From Paenalcaligenes hermetiae (GTDB lineage: Bacteria; Pseudomonadota; Gammaproteobacteria; Burkholderiales; Burkholderiaceae_B): DNA of 64,000 bases. Below the pieces are notes generated by a model that saw nothing but the letters and a program-made list of their open reading frames with translations, did no database searches and was not told the DNA's origin. The stretch lies in contig NZ_BAABKD010000001.1 in assembly GCF_039543645.1 (NCBI RefSeq), positions 124,001-188,000 of the forward strand, in the 5' to 3' direction. Each line of letters begins with the position of its first letter. Positions within the stretch are counted from its first letter, which is position 1. A program made the position numbers and the translations under genes. Below, one piece after another: positions 45,800 through 55,134 of this stretch.

Positions 45800-47311
45800 T
45801 TAAAACAGCCCCATCGGCTTAGTGTCGTAGCTTACTAATAGGTTTTTGGTATTTTGATAATGCGCAAGCATCATTTTGTGGTTTTCTCGGCCTATTCCTG
45901 ATTTTTTATAGCCACCAAAAGCAGCATGTGCTGGATAAATATGGTAGCAGTTTGTCCATACTCGTCCGGCTTGTATCGCACGCCCAGCGCGATATGCCTC
46001 ATGAATGGAACGCGTCCACACCCCAGCGCCTAAGCCATACATCGTATCGTTGGCAATCTGAATCGCCTCATCAAAATCGTTAAACGTAGTGACGGCTAGC
46101 ACCGGCCCAAAAATCTCCTCTTGGAAAATACGCATATCGTTACTGCCCTTAAACACGGTCGGGTCAATATAGAAGCCTTTATTTTCCTCTTGGCGCGGCT
46201 CACCGCCCGTTAATAACTTCGCGCCCTCTTCTTTGCCGATTTTCATATAGCGTAAGATTTTATCCTGCTGCTCCTGAGAGGCCTGAGCCCCCACCATGGT
46301 TTCGGTATCTAAGGGGTGCCCGGTTTTGATTTTTTTCACTCGCTCAATCGCGCGCTCTAAAAACGCATCAGCAATCGATTCCTGCACCAATGCCCGTGAA
46401 GGGCAAGTGCAAACCTCGCCTTGGTTTAAAGCAAACATCGTAAAGCCTTCCAAAGCTTTTTCTAAAAAATCGTCCTCGGCTGCCATCACATCAGCAAAAA
46501 AGATATTGGGCGATTTGCCACCTAGCTCCAAGGTGACGGGAATAATATTTTCCGACGCAGAGCGCATAATCACCTGTCCGACTTCGGTTGACCCTGTAAA
46601 AGCAATTTTTGCAATGCGTGGGTTCGTCGCTAAAGCATGCCCTGCTTCCGCCCCAAACCCATTGATAATATTTAAAACCCCTGCGGGTAATAAATCCTGA
46701 ATCAGCTCGATCACATAAAGTAAGCTAGCTGGGGTTTGCTCTGCGGGTTTCAACACAATGCAGTTACCCGCTGCCAAAGCCGGCGCAATTTTCCACGCCG
46801 CCATCAAAATAGGGAAGTTCCAAGGAATAATTTGCCCAACCACCCCCAATGGCTCATGAAAATGATACGCAACGGTATTTTGGTCTAAATCCGATATGCC
46901 CCCCTCTTGGGCACGAATGCAACCCGCAAAATAGCGAAAGTGATCAATGGCCAACGGAATATCAGCAGCCAAGGTCTCACGGACGGGCTTGCCGTTATCC
47001 CACGTTTCTGCCACGGCGATTTTTTCCAGGTTTTCCTCTAGGCGATCTGCAATTTTATTAAGTAAACGCTCGCGCTCTGCAGGCGACGAAGCGTTCCAGC
47101 GGATTTTTGCTCGATGTGCGGCATCCAAAGCCAACTCTACATCTTCGGCGGTCGATTGCGGTACACGCGTAAAGACCTGCCCATTAACAGGGGAAAGGTT
47201 ATCAAAGTACTGCCCTTTTACAGGGGGCACCCATTGGCCTCCAATAAAATTTTCGTATTGTGATTTAAATTCAACGATGGAGCCAGGTTGATTAGGATCG
47301 GTGTAACGCAT
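45800..47311 (-). CDS. NAD-dependent aldehyde dehydrogenase (ExaC/acetaldehyde type)
   Basis: A 503-aa aldehyde dehydrogenase. The catalytic nucleophile is Cys301 in [13 protein letters not shown], the Glu general base is in [13 protein letters not shown], and FTGSTEVGQ is the nucleotide motif. The N-terminus ([20 protein letters not shown]) and the [11 protein letters not shown] end match the ExaC/AldA group, which oxidises acetaldehyde and related short aldehydes. ATG 47311 has GGAG 6 bases upstream. It is divergent from a GAF-domain regulator, the usual partner of this enzyme. The substrate is inferred from that group. Confidence 0.93.
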   Translation of the reverse strand: MRYTDPNQPGSIVEFKSQYENFIGGQWVPPVKGQYFDNLSPVNGQVFTRVPQSTAEDVELALDAAHRAKIRWNASSPAERERLLNKIADRLEENLEKIAVAETWDNGKPVRETLAADIPLAIDHFRYFAGCIRAQEGGISDLDQNTVAYHFHEPLGVVGQIIPWNFPILMAAWKIAPALAAGNCIVLKPAEQTPASLLYVIELIQDLLPAGVLNIINGFGAEAGHALATNPRIAKIAFTGSTEVGQVIMRSASENIIPVTLELGGKSPNIFFADVMAAEDDFLEKALEGFTMFALNQGEVCTCPSRALVQESIADAFLERAIERVKKIKTGHPLDTETMVGAQASQEQQDKILRYMKIGKEEGAKLLTGGEPRQEENKGFYIDPTVFKGSNDMRIFQEEIFGPVLAVTTFNDFDEAIQIANDTMYGLGAGVWTRSIHEAYRAGRAIQAGRVWTNCYHIYPAHAAFGGYKKSGIGRENHKMMLAHYQNTKNLLVSYDTKPMGLF

Positions 47312-47466
47312 GATTGTCTCCTTCCTAGTACGTTTATTTACTCACGTTTTTCGACTACAGTAGAAGTTCAGACTGACTACCACAGCCAATCATCTACGTG
47401 AAAAATCAGAATAAACAAACCCGGTTGGTAATAGGTTGGTACGGCAATTATGGCTAGGAGACAACG
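47312..47466. promoter_or_regulatory. divergent control region with a tandem repeat and a dyad
   Basis: GTTTATT (47332-47338) is mirrored by AATAAAC (47410-47416) across 71 bases. GGTTGGTA occurs twice, at 47423-47430 and 47434-47441, one helical turn apart (11 bp) and 26 bases before the regulator start. Strong ribosome-binding sites lie on both sides (GGAG for the dehydrogenase, TAGGAG for the regulator). The two repeats are the best candidates for regulator binding. No clear sigma-54 signature was found. Confidence 0.5.
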
Positions 47467-48537
47467 ATGAACACTTCTACTGATTCTCTCATGCAGCCCG
47501 CCGGTCACCCGCAGACGGCCGCGCCTTTGGTGGATTTATCCACTCGACATTATCAATCACCTTTGTTGCTCGCACTACAGCATTGCCAAGCCGAACTGCA
47601 GCATATCGCAAACCAAGCCGATATGGTGTTAGCCGTAGCTGATGCGGGCAGCACTATTTTATGGACGCAATCTGGACGCTCCATGCAACAGGCCGCAGAG
47701 CAAGTGCATTTTGTAGCCGGTGGGCAATGGGCAGAAAGTGCCGTTGGGCATAATGCGTTGGCGCTGGCCATTAAAATCGCCCAGCCTAGTTCGGTGATTG
47801 CGGCCGAGCACACCATGGTCTCTATTTGTGATTGGGTTTGTTATGCGGCGCCTATTTTTCATCCCTTAACGCAACAGCTTATTGGTGTAATCGATCTATC
47901 GACGCATTTTTCGCGGCAAAATCAGCTTGGGCTTATTGCTGCAACCCATTGTGCGCAACGGATTCAAAAACATCTACAACACCAACATCAACACACGCTA
48001 ACACTACGCGCTTTGGGCACACCACAAGCGCATTTTGGCACAAAACCCCTAAAGCTTACCCCAAGACAAATCGAAGTGCTGATCCTATTAGCTTTACACC
48101 CTAAAGGTTTGCACTTGGATCAACTGCACCATGCGCTTTATGGGGAGCGCAAAGTCAGCGCCACCACACTAAAAGCCGAGATTTCCCACCTACGCCGTCG
48201 ACTTGGTGGGGTAATTGCTTCGCGCCCCTATCGCTTACTTGTACCTATTAGTGCGGACTTTTTAGAATTAGAAGCCCTGATCACCGCCGGCTATATAGAG
48301 GCCGCACTACAAAACCTAACCGGTCTTTTTATGCCACAAAGCAACAGCCCGTTTTTAATTAATTGGCGCCATTATTTAGAGGCCAGGCTCAGTTTGCTAT
48401 TGCAGCAAACCCATGATGTGGAGCTGCTGCTAACCCTAATTCGTCATCAGGACTATGCGCCCGAATTAAGCCAACGCCTAATGGAGCTGATCGCCCCCTC
48501 GCACCCCATCTATCAGCGGCTGCAGGCGGATAATTAA
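47467..48537 (+). CDS. GAF-domain transcriptional regulator with C-terminal winged helix
   Basis: A 356-aa protein. Residues about 45-180 are GAF-like (VLAVADAGSTILWTQ, then GQWAESAVGHNALALAI and CYAAPIFHPLTQQLIGVIDLS). That is the sensor part of acetoin-type (AcoR) activators. Residues about 205-275 form a winged helix (LTPRQIEVLILLALHPKGL, HALYGERKVSATTLKAEISHLRRRLGG). The middle AAA+ sigma-54 domain of AcoR is absent, so it probably acts on sigma-70 promoters. It is divergent from the aldehyde dehydrogenase, the likely target. The C-terminal 75 residues have no recognised motif. Confidence 0.87.
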   Translation: MNTSTDSLMQPAGHPQTAAPLVDLSTRHYQSPLLLALQHCQAELQHIANQADMVLAVADAGSTILWTQSGRSMQQAAEQVHFVAGGQWAESAVGHNALALAIKIAQPSSVIAAEHTMVSICDWVCYAAPIFHPLTQQLIGVIDLSTHFSRQNQLGLIAATHCAQRIQKHLQHQHQHTLTLRALGTPQAHFGTKPLKLTPRQIEVLILLALHPKGLHLDQLHHALYGERKVSATTLKAEISHLRRRLGGVIASRPYRLLVPISADFLELEALITAGYIEAALQNLTGLFMPQSNSPFLINWRHYLEARLSLLLQQTHDVELLLTLIRHQDYAPELSQRLMELIAPSHPIYQRLQADN

Positions 48538-48577
48538 AAAACCCCAAGCGCACCGTTACCAATCGATTCGCTTGGGG
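48536..48577 (-). terminator. terminator of the OmpA-type lipoprotein gene
   Basis: A 9-bp stem, CCCCAAGCG with CGCTTGGGG, and an 18-base loop. The A-run at 48536-48541 becomes the T-run for the minus strand. It overlaps the tail of the plus-strand regulator gene. Confidence 0.75.
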
Positions 48578-48601
48578 CGGTGGCACATAAAGTGCGTAAA
48601 A

Positions 48602-49249
48602 TTACTGCTGAATGGCGTACAAATATAGCTCAACACGACGGTTCATCGCACGGCCCTCTGGTGTGCTGTTATCAGCAATAGGGCTATTAGGTCCACGGCC
48701 CTCTGCCATCAAATACCCACCATTAACACCACGCTGCACAAGGTAGTTCGTTACCGCGTGAGCTCGCTCTAACGACAAGCGCTGATTCAAATCTGCACCA
48801 CCAGTGCTATCGGTGTGACCAATTGCTTTGGCGCGAAGCTCAGGGTGCTGAACCAACGCCCGAGCAACGCTATCCAATACAGGCAATAGCTCTGCTTTTA
48901 ATTGGGCTTTACCAGAATCAAAAGAAACATGGCTTGGGATATTCACGCGTAACGTGCCATCAGGCATTTCTGTTACATCCACACCTAAACTGGTTGCCCC
49001 TGATTGCTGTACATCTTGTTTAATTCCGGCCCAGTTGTAGCCAGCCACCCCACCTGCAACCGCACCAATCCCTGCACCAATAGCAGCTGCTTTACTGCTA
49101 TCCCCAATTAAAGCACCTAAGCCCGCGCCTACAGCGGCACCAGCACCAGCACCCACTGCAGTGCGCCCACCCTGAGTGTCTGTGGCAGCACAACCTGCTA
49201 GCAACGCCACAATACTCACACTGGCTGCAATTTGACTGAGTTTTTTCAT
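48602..49249 (-). CDS. OmpA-family glycine-zipper lipoprotein (YiaD-like)
   Basis: A 215-aa outer-membrane lipoprotein. The signal peptide ends at lipobox LAGC with Cys20. A glycine-zipper region (about 32-78, GAGAGAAVGAGLGALIG and AAAIGAGIGAVAGG) precedes a C-terminal OmpA peptidoglycan-binding domain (about 105-215). The latter has GHTDSTGGADLNQRLSLERAHAVTNYL and AMNRRVELYL, which include the meso-DAP-binding Asp and Arg. The plan matches YiaD-type proteins tethering the outer membrane to murein. AAGGAG lies upstream. It is divergent from ftsE across a 197-bp gap. Confidence 0.92.
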   Translation of the reverse strand: MKKLSQIAASVSIVALLAGCAATDTQGGRTAVGAGAGAAVGAGLGALIGDSSKAAAIGAGIGAVAGGVAGYNWAGIKQDVQQSGATSLGVDVTEMPDGTLRVNIPSHVSFDSGKAQLKAELLPVLDSVARALVQHPELRAKAIGHTDSTGGADLNQRLSLERAHAVTNYLVQRGVNGGYLMAEGRGPNSPIADNSTPEGRAMNRRVELYLYAIQQ

Positions 49250-49446
49250 TTGCTTCTCCTTGTTATATCAATCTCACTTTAAAATGTAACCGATGTGGGC
49301 AATTGAGTCTGTACCCTATTGTTACAAAGACCGCTTATTAAAGGGCTTTTAACAAAGCTTAACCAAAAACGCATTTTTTATACGGTTCCCACTCTTGGGA
49401 TGCTTTACGGCATAATAGGACTTTATGCTATTTTCTCTTTGCCCTT
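49250..49446. promoter_or_regulatory. divergent spacer between the OmpA-type gene and ftsE
   Basis: A 197-bp AT-rich spacer that must hold promoters for both genes. Near 49414-49436 there are CATAAT and TATGCT elements for ftsE, but I cannot pair either with a good -35. No repeat or RNA structure stood out. Confidence 0.3.
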
Positions 49447-50118
49447 ATGATTGAGTTCAAACACGTTTTTAAATCCTACGGTCGAGGGCCAAATATTTTG
49501 GCGGATATTAATTTTCATATTCAGCCTGGCGAATTTGTGTTCATTTCTGGCCCATCTGGAGCAGGTAAATCAACATTATTACGCTTAATTGGCGGTTTAG
49601 AAACTCCCACACGTGGAGCAGTACATGTCAAAGGGAATCGTATTGATCAGCTCCCTGCTCGCGCTCAACCTTATATTCGACGAAATATCGGCCTAATTTT
49701 ACAAGACGTACATTTACTCAATGACCGTCGTGCTATCCAAAACGTCATGCTCCCTCTAGAAGTCTTAGGTGTAGAGTATAAAATCGCCGCAAAGCGTGCA
49801 CGTGCTGCCATGGAAAAAGTCGGTTTAGCTGGCAAAGAGGACCAATACCCTATTGAAATGTCTGGGGGTGAACAACAACGCCTAGCAATAGCTCGTGCTA
49901 TTGTAAACAAACCTGCCATTGTTATTGCTGATGAGCCGACAGCTAACCTTGATGCCGTCAGCGCCAAACGCATTATGGATGTTTTTAAAGATTTTAACCG
50001 CGTGGGGGTTACCACTTTGATCGCTTCACATGATCGAGCTCTCATGGCCCACTATGCACGCCGTACTCTACTCATTGAGCCAGATCGTTTTAGCGATCTC
50101 ATAGGCACCCCTCTTTAA
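49447..50118 (+). CDS. ftsE: cell-division ATP-binding protein FtsE
   Basis: A 223-aa ABC ATPase. Walker A GPSGAGKST (about 35-43), Q-loop LILQDVHLL, signature MSGGEQQRLAIARAI, Walker B VIADEPTANLD and H-loop ASHDRAL are all intact. FtsEX couples ATP hydrolysis to activation of periplasmic murein hydrolases at the septum. It begins VFKSYGRGPNILADINF. It is followed by ftsX 25 bases later; the ftsY-ftsE-ftsX order of other bacteria lacks ftsY here. Confidence 0.95.
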   Translation: MIEFKHVFKSYGRGPNILADINFHIQPGEFVFISGPSGAGKSTLLRLIGGLETPTRGAVHVKGNRIDQLPARAQPYIRRNIGLILQDVHLLNDRRAIQNVMLPLEVLGVEYKIAAKRARAAMEKVGLAGKEDQYPIEMSGGEQQRLAIARAIVNKPAIVIADEPTANLDAVSAKRIMDVFKDFNRVGVTTLIASHDRALMAHYARRTLLIEPDRFSDLIGTPL

Positions 50119-50143
50119 TCCCCGACATTACACAACATTCTCT

Positions 50144-51052
50144 ATGAAAAGCTGGCTTAGACAACATCAATACGCATTTCGGGTGGCTATTTTACGTTTA
50201 TTAGCCCAACCCTTTTCCTCGTTGACTAATATTGTGGTCATAGCGCTGGCCTTGAGTGTGCCCCTCGTCAGCTGGGCGATCTTGTTATCAGCACAACCCG
50301 TTGTGCAACAAATCCCCGTTGCCACAGAGGTGACGATCTACCTGAAGCCTGATCTCGAAGCAAAGCAAACAGAGGCTTTAGCCAAGCAGTTGCAATCGCA
50401 GCACGCAGAACTCATAGAAAACATTCAAAAAATTGATAAAAACCAAGCTATTGACCAACTAAAAAAAGACCCCACCTGGGCCGATGCCCTCGCCGTTTTG
50501 CCTCATAACCCGCTCCCCGATACACTAGTGCTACGCCTCAAATCCGGCGAGGCTCAAAGCACAGCAGCGGTCTTGCTTGCTAACGAAATCCAACAAATGG
50601 CACAAGTCGATCGCGTCCAACTGGACCGTGACTGGCTTAAGCGCCTCGAAGCGTTATTAAGTTTTGGGCGTATTGCCTTATTTATTTTGAGTGCTAGTGT
50701 AGGCATTATTGTAATTGCTACTGTATTTAACACGATTCGCCTGCAATCGCTTACTCAACGCCAAGAAATCGCTGTCGCGCGCCTCGTTGGTGCCACCGAA
50801 AGCTTTGTCCGACGCCCCTTTTTATACGTCGGTGCACTAAGCGGCGGGCTATCCTGCTTATTAGCTATGGGACTAAGTCAAATTGCTCTCAGGCCTATTA
50901 GTGAAGCCTTAAACCGACTCGCCCTAAGCTACAATACGCAACTAAGCTTAACACTCCCTGACTCTGGCGACCTGCTGGTTGCTACCCTCGTTGTTATGGT
51001 GCTGGCCGCCACCGCCGCGCGCTGGTCCGTTACTCGTCAATCTACCTTTTAA
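50144..51052 (+). CDS. ftsX: cell-division permease-like protein FtsX
   Basis: A 302-aa four-helix membrane protein. An N-terminal helix (about 25-48) is followed by a periplasmic domain (about 55-165, including EVTIYLKPDLEAKQTEALAKQL). Then come three helices (about 180-205, 225-250, 272-295). NTIRLQSLTQRQEIAVARLVGATESFVRRPFLY is the FtsX coupling motif. It forms the FtsEX complex with ftsE. The TAA stop is shared with the mutY ATG (TAATG). Confidence 0.93.
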   Translation: MKSWLRQHQYAFRVAILRLLAQPFSSLTNIVVIALALSVPLVSWAILLSAQPVVQQIPVATEVTIYLKPDLEAKQTEALAKQLQSQHAELIENIQKIDKNQAIDQLKKDPTWADALAVLPHNPLPDTLVLRLKSGEAQSTAAVLLANEIQQMAQVDRVQLDRDWLKRLEALLSFGRIALFILSASVGIIVIATVFNTIRLQSLTQRQEIAVARLVGATESFVRRPFLYVGALSGGLSCLLAMGLSQIALRPISEALNRLALSYNTQLSLTLPDSGDLLVATLVVMVLAATAARWSVTRQSTF

Positions 51053-52128
51053 TGTCTGTTTATCTTTCTACCTTTGCCCAGCGCATTGTGCGCTGGCAGC
51101 GGCAACACGGTCGCCAACATCTACCCTGGCAGCATACCCAAGACCCCTATCGAATTTGGCTGTCAGAAATTATGCTCCAACAAACCCAAGTCACCACGGT
51201 ACTCGATTATTACACGCGTTTTTTGACGCGCTTTCCTACCGTGCAAAGCTTAGCCCAAGCCCAACAAGACGAGGTCATGCCTTATTGGGCTGGACTTGGC
51301 TACTATGCTCGAGCCCGTAACTTGCACCGTTGCGCTCAAGTCATCGTCAAAGACTATCAAGGGGTATTTCCACCCCATAGTGAGGTCTTAGCGACTCTAC
51401 CTGGTATTGGTCCTTCTACGGCTGCTGCTATTGCAGCCTTTGCTTACGGTGAACGCGCCCCCATCATGGATGGCAACGTTAAGCGTGTTTTTTGTCGTTA
51501 TTTTGGTATAGAGGGGCTCACCCATCTTCGCGCTACCGAAAAAAAACTGTGGGAGCTAGCCCATCAAGTACTAAAACTCGCCCCTACGGATCTTGATATG
51601 ACCGCGTATACCCAAGGCCAAATGGATCTTGGTTCCCAAATTTGTACACGGGGGACACCTTCTTGCGCGCAATGCCCACTTCAAGACGGCTGTTATGCCA
51701 AAACACATCAAAAACAACATCTACTGCCCACGCCAAAACCACGCGCCAAACAACCCGAGCGTCGTTGTCATTTATTAATTTGGGAACAAAACGAACAGAT
51801 TTTAGTAGAACAACGCCCAGATCAAGGCATATGGGGTGGCTTACTAGCCCTACCACAATTTGAAAATCAAGAGCAACTACAACAGTTTTTGCTTAATCAT
51901 GGCGTATCACTGTCAACCAAACAAAAAATGGCGACACTCACCCATGTTTTTAGTCATTTTAAACTGCATATTACCCCTTGGTGGGTACGCCAAGTAACTG
52001 TCCATGAGCCTGCACCTCATCAACAATGGCTATCTTTAACTCAGGCCCCCCACGCCGCTTTTCCAGCCCCGATTAAAAAGCTTATACAAGCAATATGCGC
52101 TACTAAAGTTAAAGTCGGCGATGAGTAG
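51052..52128 (+). CDS. mutY: A/G-specific adenine DNA glycosylase
   Basis: A 358-aa base-excision enzyme removing A opposite 8-oxoguanine. The catalytic region EIMLQQTQV (Glu), the HhH motif LPGIGPSTAAAIAAFAYG and Asp140 in MDGNVKRV are intact. The iron-sulfur ligands are Cys198, Cys205, Cys208 and Cys214. A NUDIX-like C-terminal domain (about 235-345) recognises 8-oxoG. It is co-translated with ftsX. Its 3' end overlaps the rodA 3' end by 20 bp on the other strand. Confidence 0.96.
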   Translation: MSVYLSTFAQRIVRWQRQHGRQHLPWQHTQDPYRIWLSEIMLQQTQVTTVLDYYTRFLTRFPTVQSLAQAQQDEVMPYWAGLGYYARARNLHRCAQVIVKDYQGVFPPHSEVLATLPGIGPSTAAAIAAFAYGERAPIMDGNVKRVFCRYFGIEGLTHLRATEKKLWELAHQVLKLAPTDLDMTAYTQGQMDLGSQICTRGTPSCAQCPLQDGCYAKTHQKQHLLPTPKPRAKQPERRCHLLIWEQNEQILVEQRPDQGIWGGLLALPQFENQEQLQQFLLNHGVSLSTKQKMATLTHVFSHFKLHITPWWVRQVTVHEPAPHQQWLSLTQAPHAAFPAPIKKLIQAICATKVKVGDE

Positions 52129-53266
52129 AGTCCACCACAGGCTGATAACGACTAATGCCCATCAGCATGCCACACGCTACCCCTAAGGTTAACAGTGCCG
52201 TTCCCCCATAACTCATAAACGGCAACGGCACACCCACCACGGGCAAAACCCCTGTCACCATCCCAACATTGACAAACACATAGGTAAACAACATCATTGA
52301 TAAAGCCCCTGCTACCAATCGGCTATATTGATCAGAGGCATTCGCGGTGATCGCCAAACCCCGCACAATGATTAACGCGTATAAAGCCAAAAGCATTACC
52401 CCACCATAAAGACCAAATTCCTCGGCAAACACAGCAAAAATAAAGTCTGTGGTGCGTTCAGGAATAAAATCTAATCTGGACTGGGTGCCAAGCATATACC
52501 CTTTACCATAAATCCCACCCGAGCCTACGGCAATCATCGACTGAATCGTATGAAAACCTTTTCCTAAAGGATCCATACCTGGGTTAAGCAGGGTGCAAAC
52601 ACGATGTTTTTGATATTCTCGCAAAATCACCCAGTCAAAACCCGGTTCGCATAAAGTATCCTCAAAGTACAAAATCACCCCAAGCCCTAACACGAGTAAA
52701 ATAGCCGCTGGGACAAGAAGCTTAAAGGATAAACCCGCAAAATAAATCACAAAAAAACCAGCAGCTAATACTAATAATGCGGTCCCTAAATCAGGCTGAC
52801 GCACAATCAGCACAAAAGGCACTGCCAACAACACCGTAGCCACCATAAAATCCACGAGTCGCAGCTCGGTGTTTTGACGCTTATGAAAATACCAAGCCAG
52901 CATAATCGGCACGGTAATTTTCAGCATTTCAGATGGCTGAATACGCGTGAAGCCTAAATTTAACCAACGAGTAGCTCCTTTACTGGTTTCCCCAAAAAAC
53001 TCCACCCCTAGTAATAAAGCTACTGCGACCGCATAGACATAGGGTGCAGCGCGCATGACCCACGGCGGCGGTATCATGGCAACCGCCCACATAACACAAA
53101 AAGCCACCATAAAATGTTTGGTTTGCTCTGCAAAACGCCAATCGGTTCCACCTACAGCAGAATGCATGACGGTTAGCCCCAACACGGCCATCAACATAAG
53201 CAGTACAAACAGGGGCAAATCTAACGAACGAAATGCGTGCGCTATACCTAGCCATAACCGTTTCAT
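52109..53266 (-). CDS. rodA: peptidoglycan glycosyltransferase RodA
   Basis: A 385-aa SEDS-family protein with ten transmembrane segments. It polymerises glycan strands in the elongasome with PBP2. Signatures are MHSAVGGTDWRFAEQ, GATRWLNLGFTRIQPSEMLKI, VRQPDLGTALLV, GSGGIYGKGYMLGTQSRLDFIPERTTDFIFAVFAEEFG and LPFMSYGGTALLTLG. ATG 53266 shares ATGA with the mrdA stop and is preferred to the frame extending to 53296. It is the last gene of the mre operon; its 3' end overlaps mutY by 20 bp. Confidence 0.96.
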   Translation of the reverse strand: MKRLWLGIAHAFRSLDLPLFVLLMLMAVLGLTVMHSAVGGTDWRFAEQTKHFMVAFCVMWAVAMIPPPWVMRAAPYVYAVAVALLLGVEFFGETSKGATRWLNLGFTRIQPSEMLKITVPIMLAWYFHKRQNTELRLVDFMVATVLLAVPFVLIVRQPDLGTALLVLAAGFFVIYFAGLSFKLLVPAAILLVLGLGVILYFEDTLCEPGFDWVILREYQKHRVCTLLNPGMDPLGKGFHTIQSMIAVGSGGIYGKGYMLGTQSRLDFIPERTTDFIFAVFAEEFGLYGGVMLLALYALIIVRGLAITANASDQYSRLVAGALSMMLFTYVFVNVGMVTGVLPVVGVPLPFMSYGGTALLTLGVACGMLMGISRYQPVVDSTHRRL

Positions 53267-55125
53267 TGCAGTAGATTTCCTCGCTCGATAAGCCAATAAT
53301 CAAAAACAGAGCGAGCTACCGGCGCAGCCACTGTCGCCCCCCAGCCCGCATTTTCCACAATCAATCCTACTGCGATTTTAGGGTTATCTGCAGGAGCATA
53401 GGCCATAAATAAAGCATGATCACGTAAACGCTCATCAATCGTACTGGCGTTGTACTTAGCACCACGCAAACTAAACACTTGTGCTGTCCCCGTTTTGCCA
53501 GCCGCTTGATAGGGCGCATTCGCAAAGGCACGGCGTGCTGTTCCCGTACGCGTCACATCCACAAGAGCCCGCTTTACCACATCAATATTCTCCTGCTTTA
53601 ACGGAATCACATGCGACGGCTCTGTCACTGTTGCTGTTTTTTCCCCTGTTGCAGGATCTACAATATGCTGTACAAGATGTGGCTTCATATAAACGCCATC
53701 ATTGGCTAAGACCGAAGTAGCTTGAGCTAACTGTAAAAGCGTAAACGAGTTATAGCCCTGCCCCACCACAACAGACACCGTTTCTCCCGCATACCAACGT
53801 TGCTGCGATGGGTTTTTATACGCTTTACGCTTCCATTCGCGCGATGGCAAAATCCCTCGACGTTCCCCCTCTAAATCAATACCTGTTATTTGCCCGAAAC
53901 CAAATTGTTTACTAAAGTCATGAAGCGCGTCCACACCAATTTCAGGCCCCAAAGAATAAAAATATGTATCAGAGGACACCACTAAGGCTCGATGCATATC
54001 GGTCCACCCATAAGCGGCTCCTCCTGCATTTCTAAAACGCTGACCACCAAACTCAAAATAGCCTGGATCCGGAATACGCTCATGCGCCTTACGTTTGCCC
54101 ATTTCTAGAGCGGCTAGCGCCACAAATGGCTTATAAGTTGACCCAATAGGATACGTCCCAAACAAAGGACGATTAATCAAGGGGTGATCAGGAGATTCGT
54201 TAAGCTTGCGCCAATTATCTACATCAATACCATCAACAAATAGGTTTGGGTCAAATGAAGGAGCGGAAACAAAAGCCAATACCTCTCCTGTAGCAGGCTC
54301 AATGGCAACAAGAGCACCGCGTCGCCCCTCAAAAAGTGACTCAGCATGCTTTTGCAAACCGATATCAATAGAAAGCTGTAAATCAGCCCCAGGAATCGGA
54401 TCCACCCGATTTAATACGCGTACGGGGCGCCCCGATGCGGTCACCTCAACCTCTTCTAACCCCGTTTGCCCATGTAGAACTTCTTCCCACGTTTTCTCTA
54501 TCCCCTTTTTACCGATAATTGATGTGCCTCGGTAGTTCCCCAAACGCCCTTCTTCTTCGAGTTGTTGCTCATCGGCTTGAGATATACGACCTACATAACC
54601 AATCACATGCGCTGCGGACTCGCCTTGGGGATATTCCCGTACCCAGCGCGCCTGTAACTCTACCCCAGGAAATTTAAAAGAATGAGCGGCAAACCACGAC
54701 GCTTCTATTTCATTTAGATTATTACGCAGTACTACCTGCGCATAACGACTGGTCTTGCCTAAACTCTGTAAAAATCGACGACGATCACGGGCAGAAATAT
54801 AAACCAATGTGCTTAGCTCATCGAGCATGGACTCTATCCCACCCTCTACTCGAGCCGGAGTGACCATTAACGTGTAGTCACGATAATTACGCGCAAGTAC
54901 AACACCATTACGGTCAACAACCTCGCCTCGCCGTGGTGGGATAGGGACCACTGCAATGCGATTCTGGTCCGCACGCGCCGCTAACCCCTCGTAACGTACT
55001 ACCTGCAAATACCATAAGCGAGAAACCAAAATGCCGAGCATCAAAATCACAACCAACCCAGCCACACTGGCACGAATCACTGTGCGTCGACGTAAGAGCT
55101 GAGACGTTTTTTTGAACTCAAACAT
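53263..55125 (-). CDS. mrdA: penicillin-binding protein 2
   Basis: A 620-aa class B transpeptidase of the elongasome. An N-terminal transmembrane anchor (about 18-42) and a pedestal domain with VHVIGYVGRISQAD-type motifs precede the transpeptidase. The active site is Ser329-Thr-Tyr-Lys332. The second motif is SSDTYFYSLG, with SDT where SxN is expected, as in other PBP2s. KTG is at 544-546 (AGKTGTAQV). It lies between mreD (9 bases) and rodA (4-base overlap). Confidence 0.95.
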   Translation of the reverse strand: MFEFKKTSQLLRRRTVIRASVAGLVVILMLGILVSRLWYLQVVRYEGLAARADQNRIAVVPIPPRRGEVVDRNGVVLARNYRDYTLMVTPARVEGGIESMLDELSTLVYISARDRRRFLQSLGKTSRYAQVVLRNNLNEIEASWFAAHSFKFPGVELQARWVREYPQGESAAHVIGYVGRISQADEQQLEEEGRLGNYRGTSIIGKKGIEKTWEEVLHGQTGLEEVEVTASGRPVRVLNRVDPIPGADLQLSIDIGLQKHAESLFEGRRGALVAIEPATGEVLAFVSAPSFDPNLFVDGIDVDNWRKLNESPDHPLINRPLFGTYPIGSTYKPFVALAALEMGKRKAHERIPDPGYFEFGGQRFRNAGGAAYGWTDMHRALVVSSDTYFYSLGPEIGVDALHDFSKQFGFGQITGIDLEGERRGILPSREWKRKAYKNPSQQRWYAGETVSVVVGQGYNSFTLLQLAQATSVLANDGVYMKPHLVQHIVDPATGEKTATVTEPSHVIPLKQENIDVVKRALVDVTRTGTARRAFANAPYQAAGKTGTAQVFSLRGAKYNASTIDERLRDHALFMAYAPADNPKIAVGLIVENAGWGATVAAPVARSVFDYWLIERGNLLQ

Positions 55126-55134
55126 ACAATCCTG

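Noticed and set aside
47312..47466. Sigma-54 promoter for the aldehyde dehydrogenase
   Set aside because: No GG-N10-GC core at -24/-12 was found, and the regulator lacks the AAA+ sigma-54 domain.
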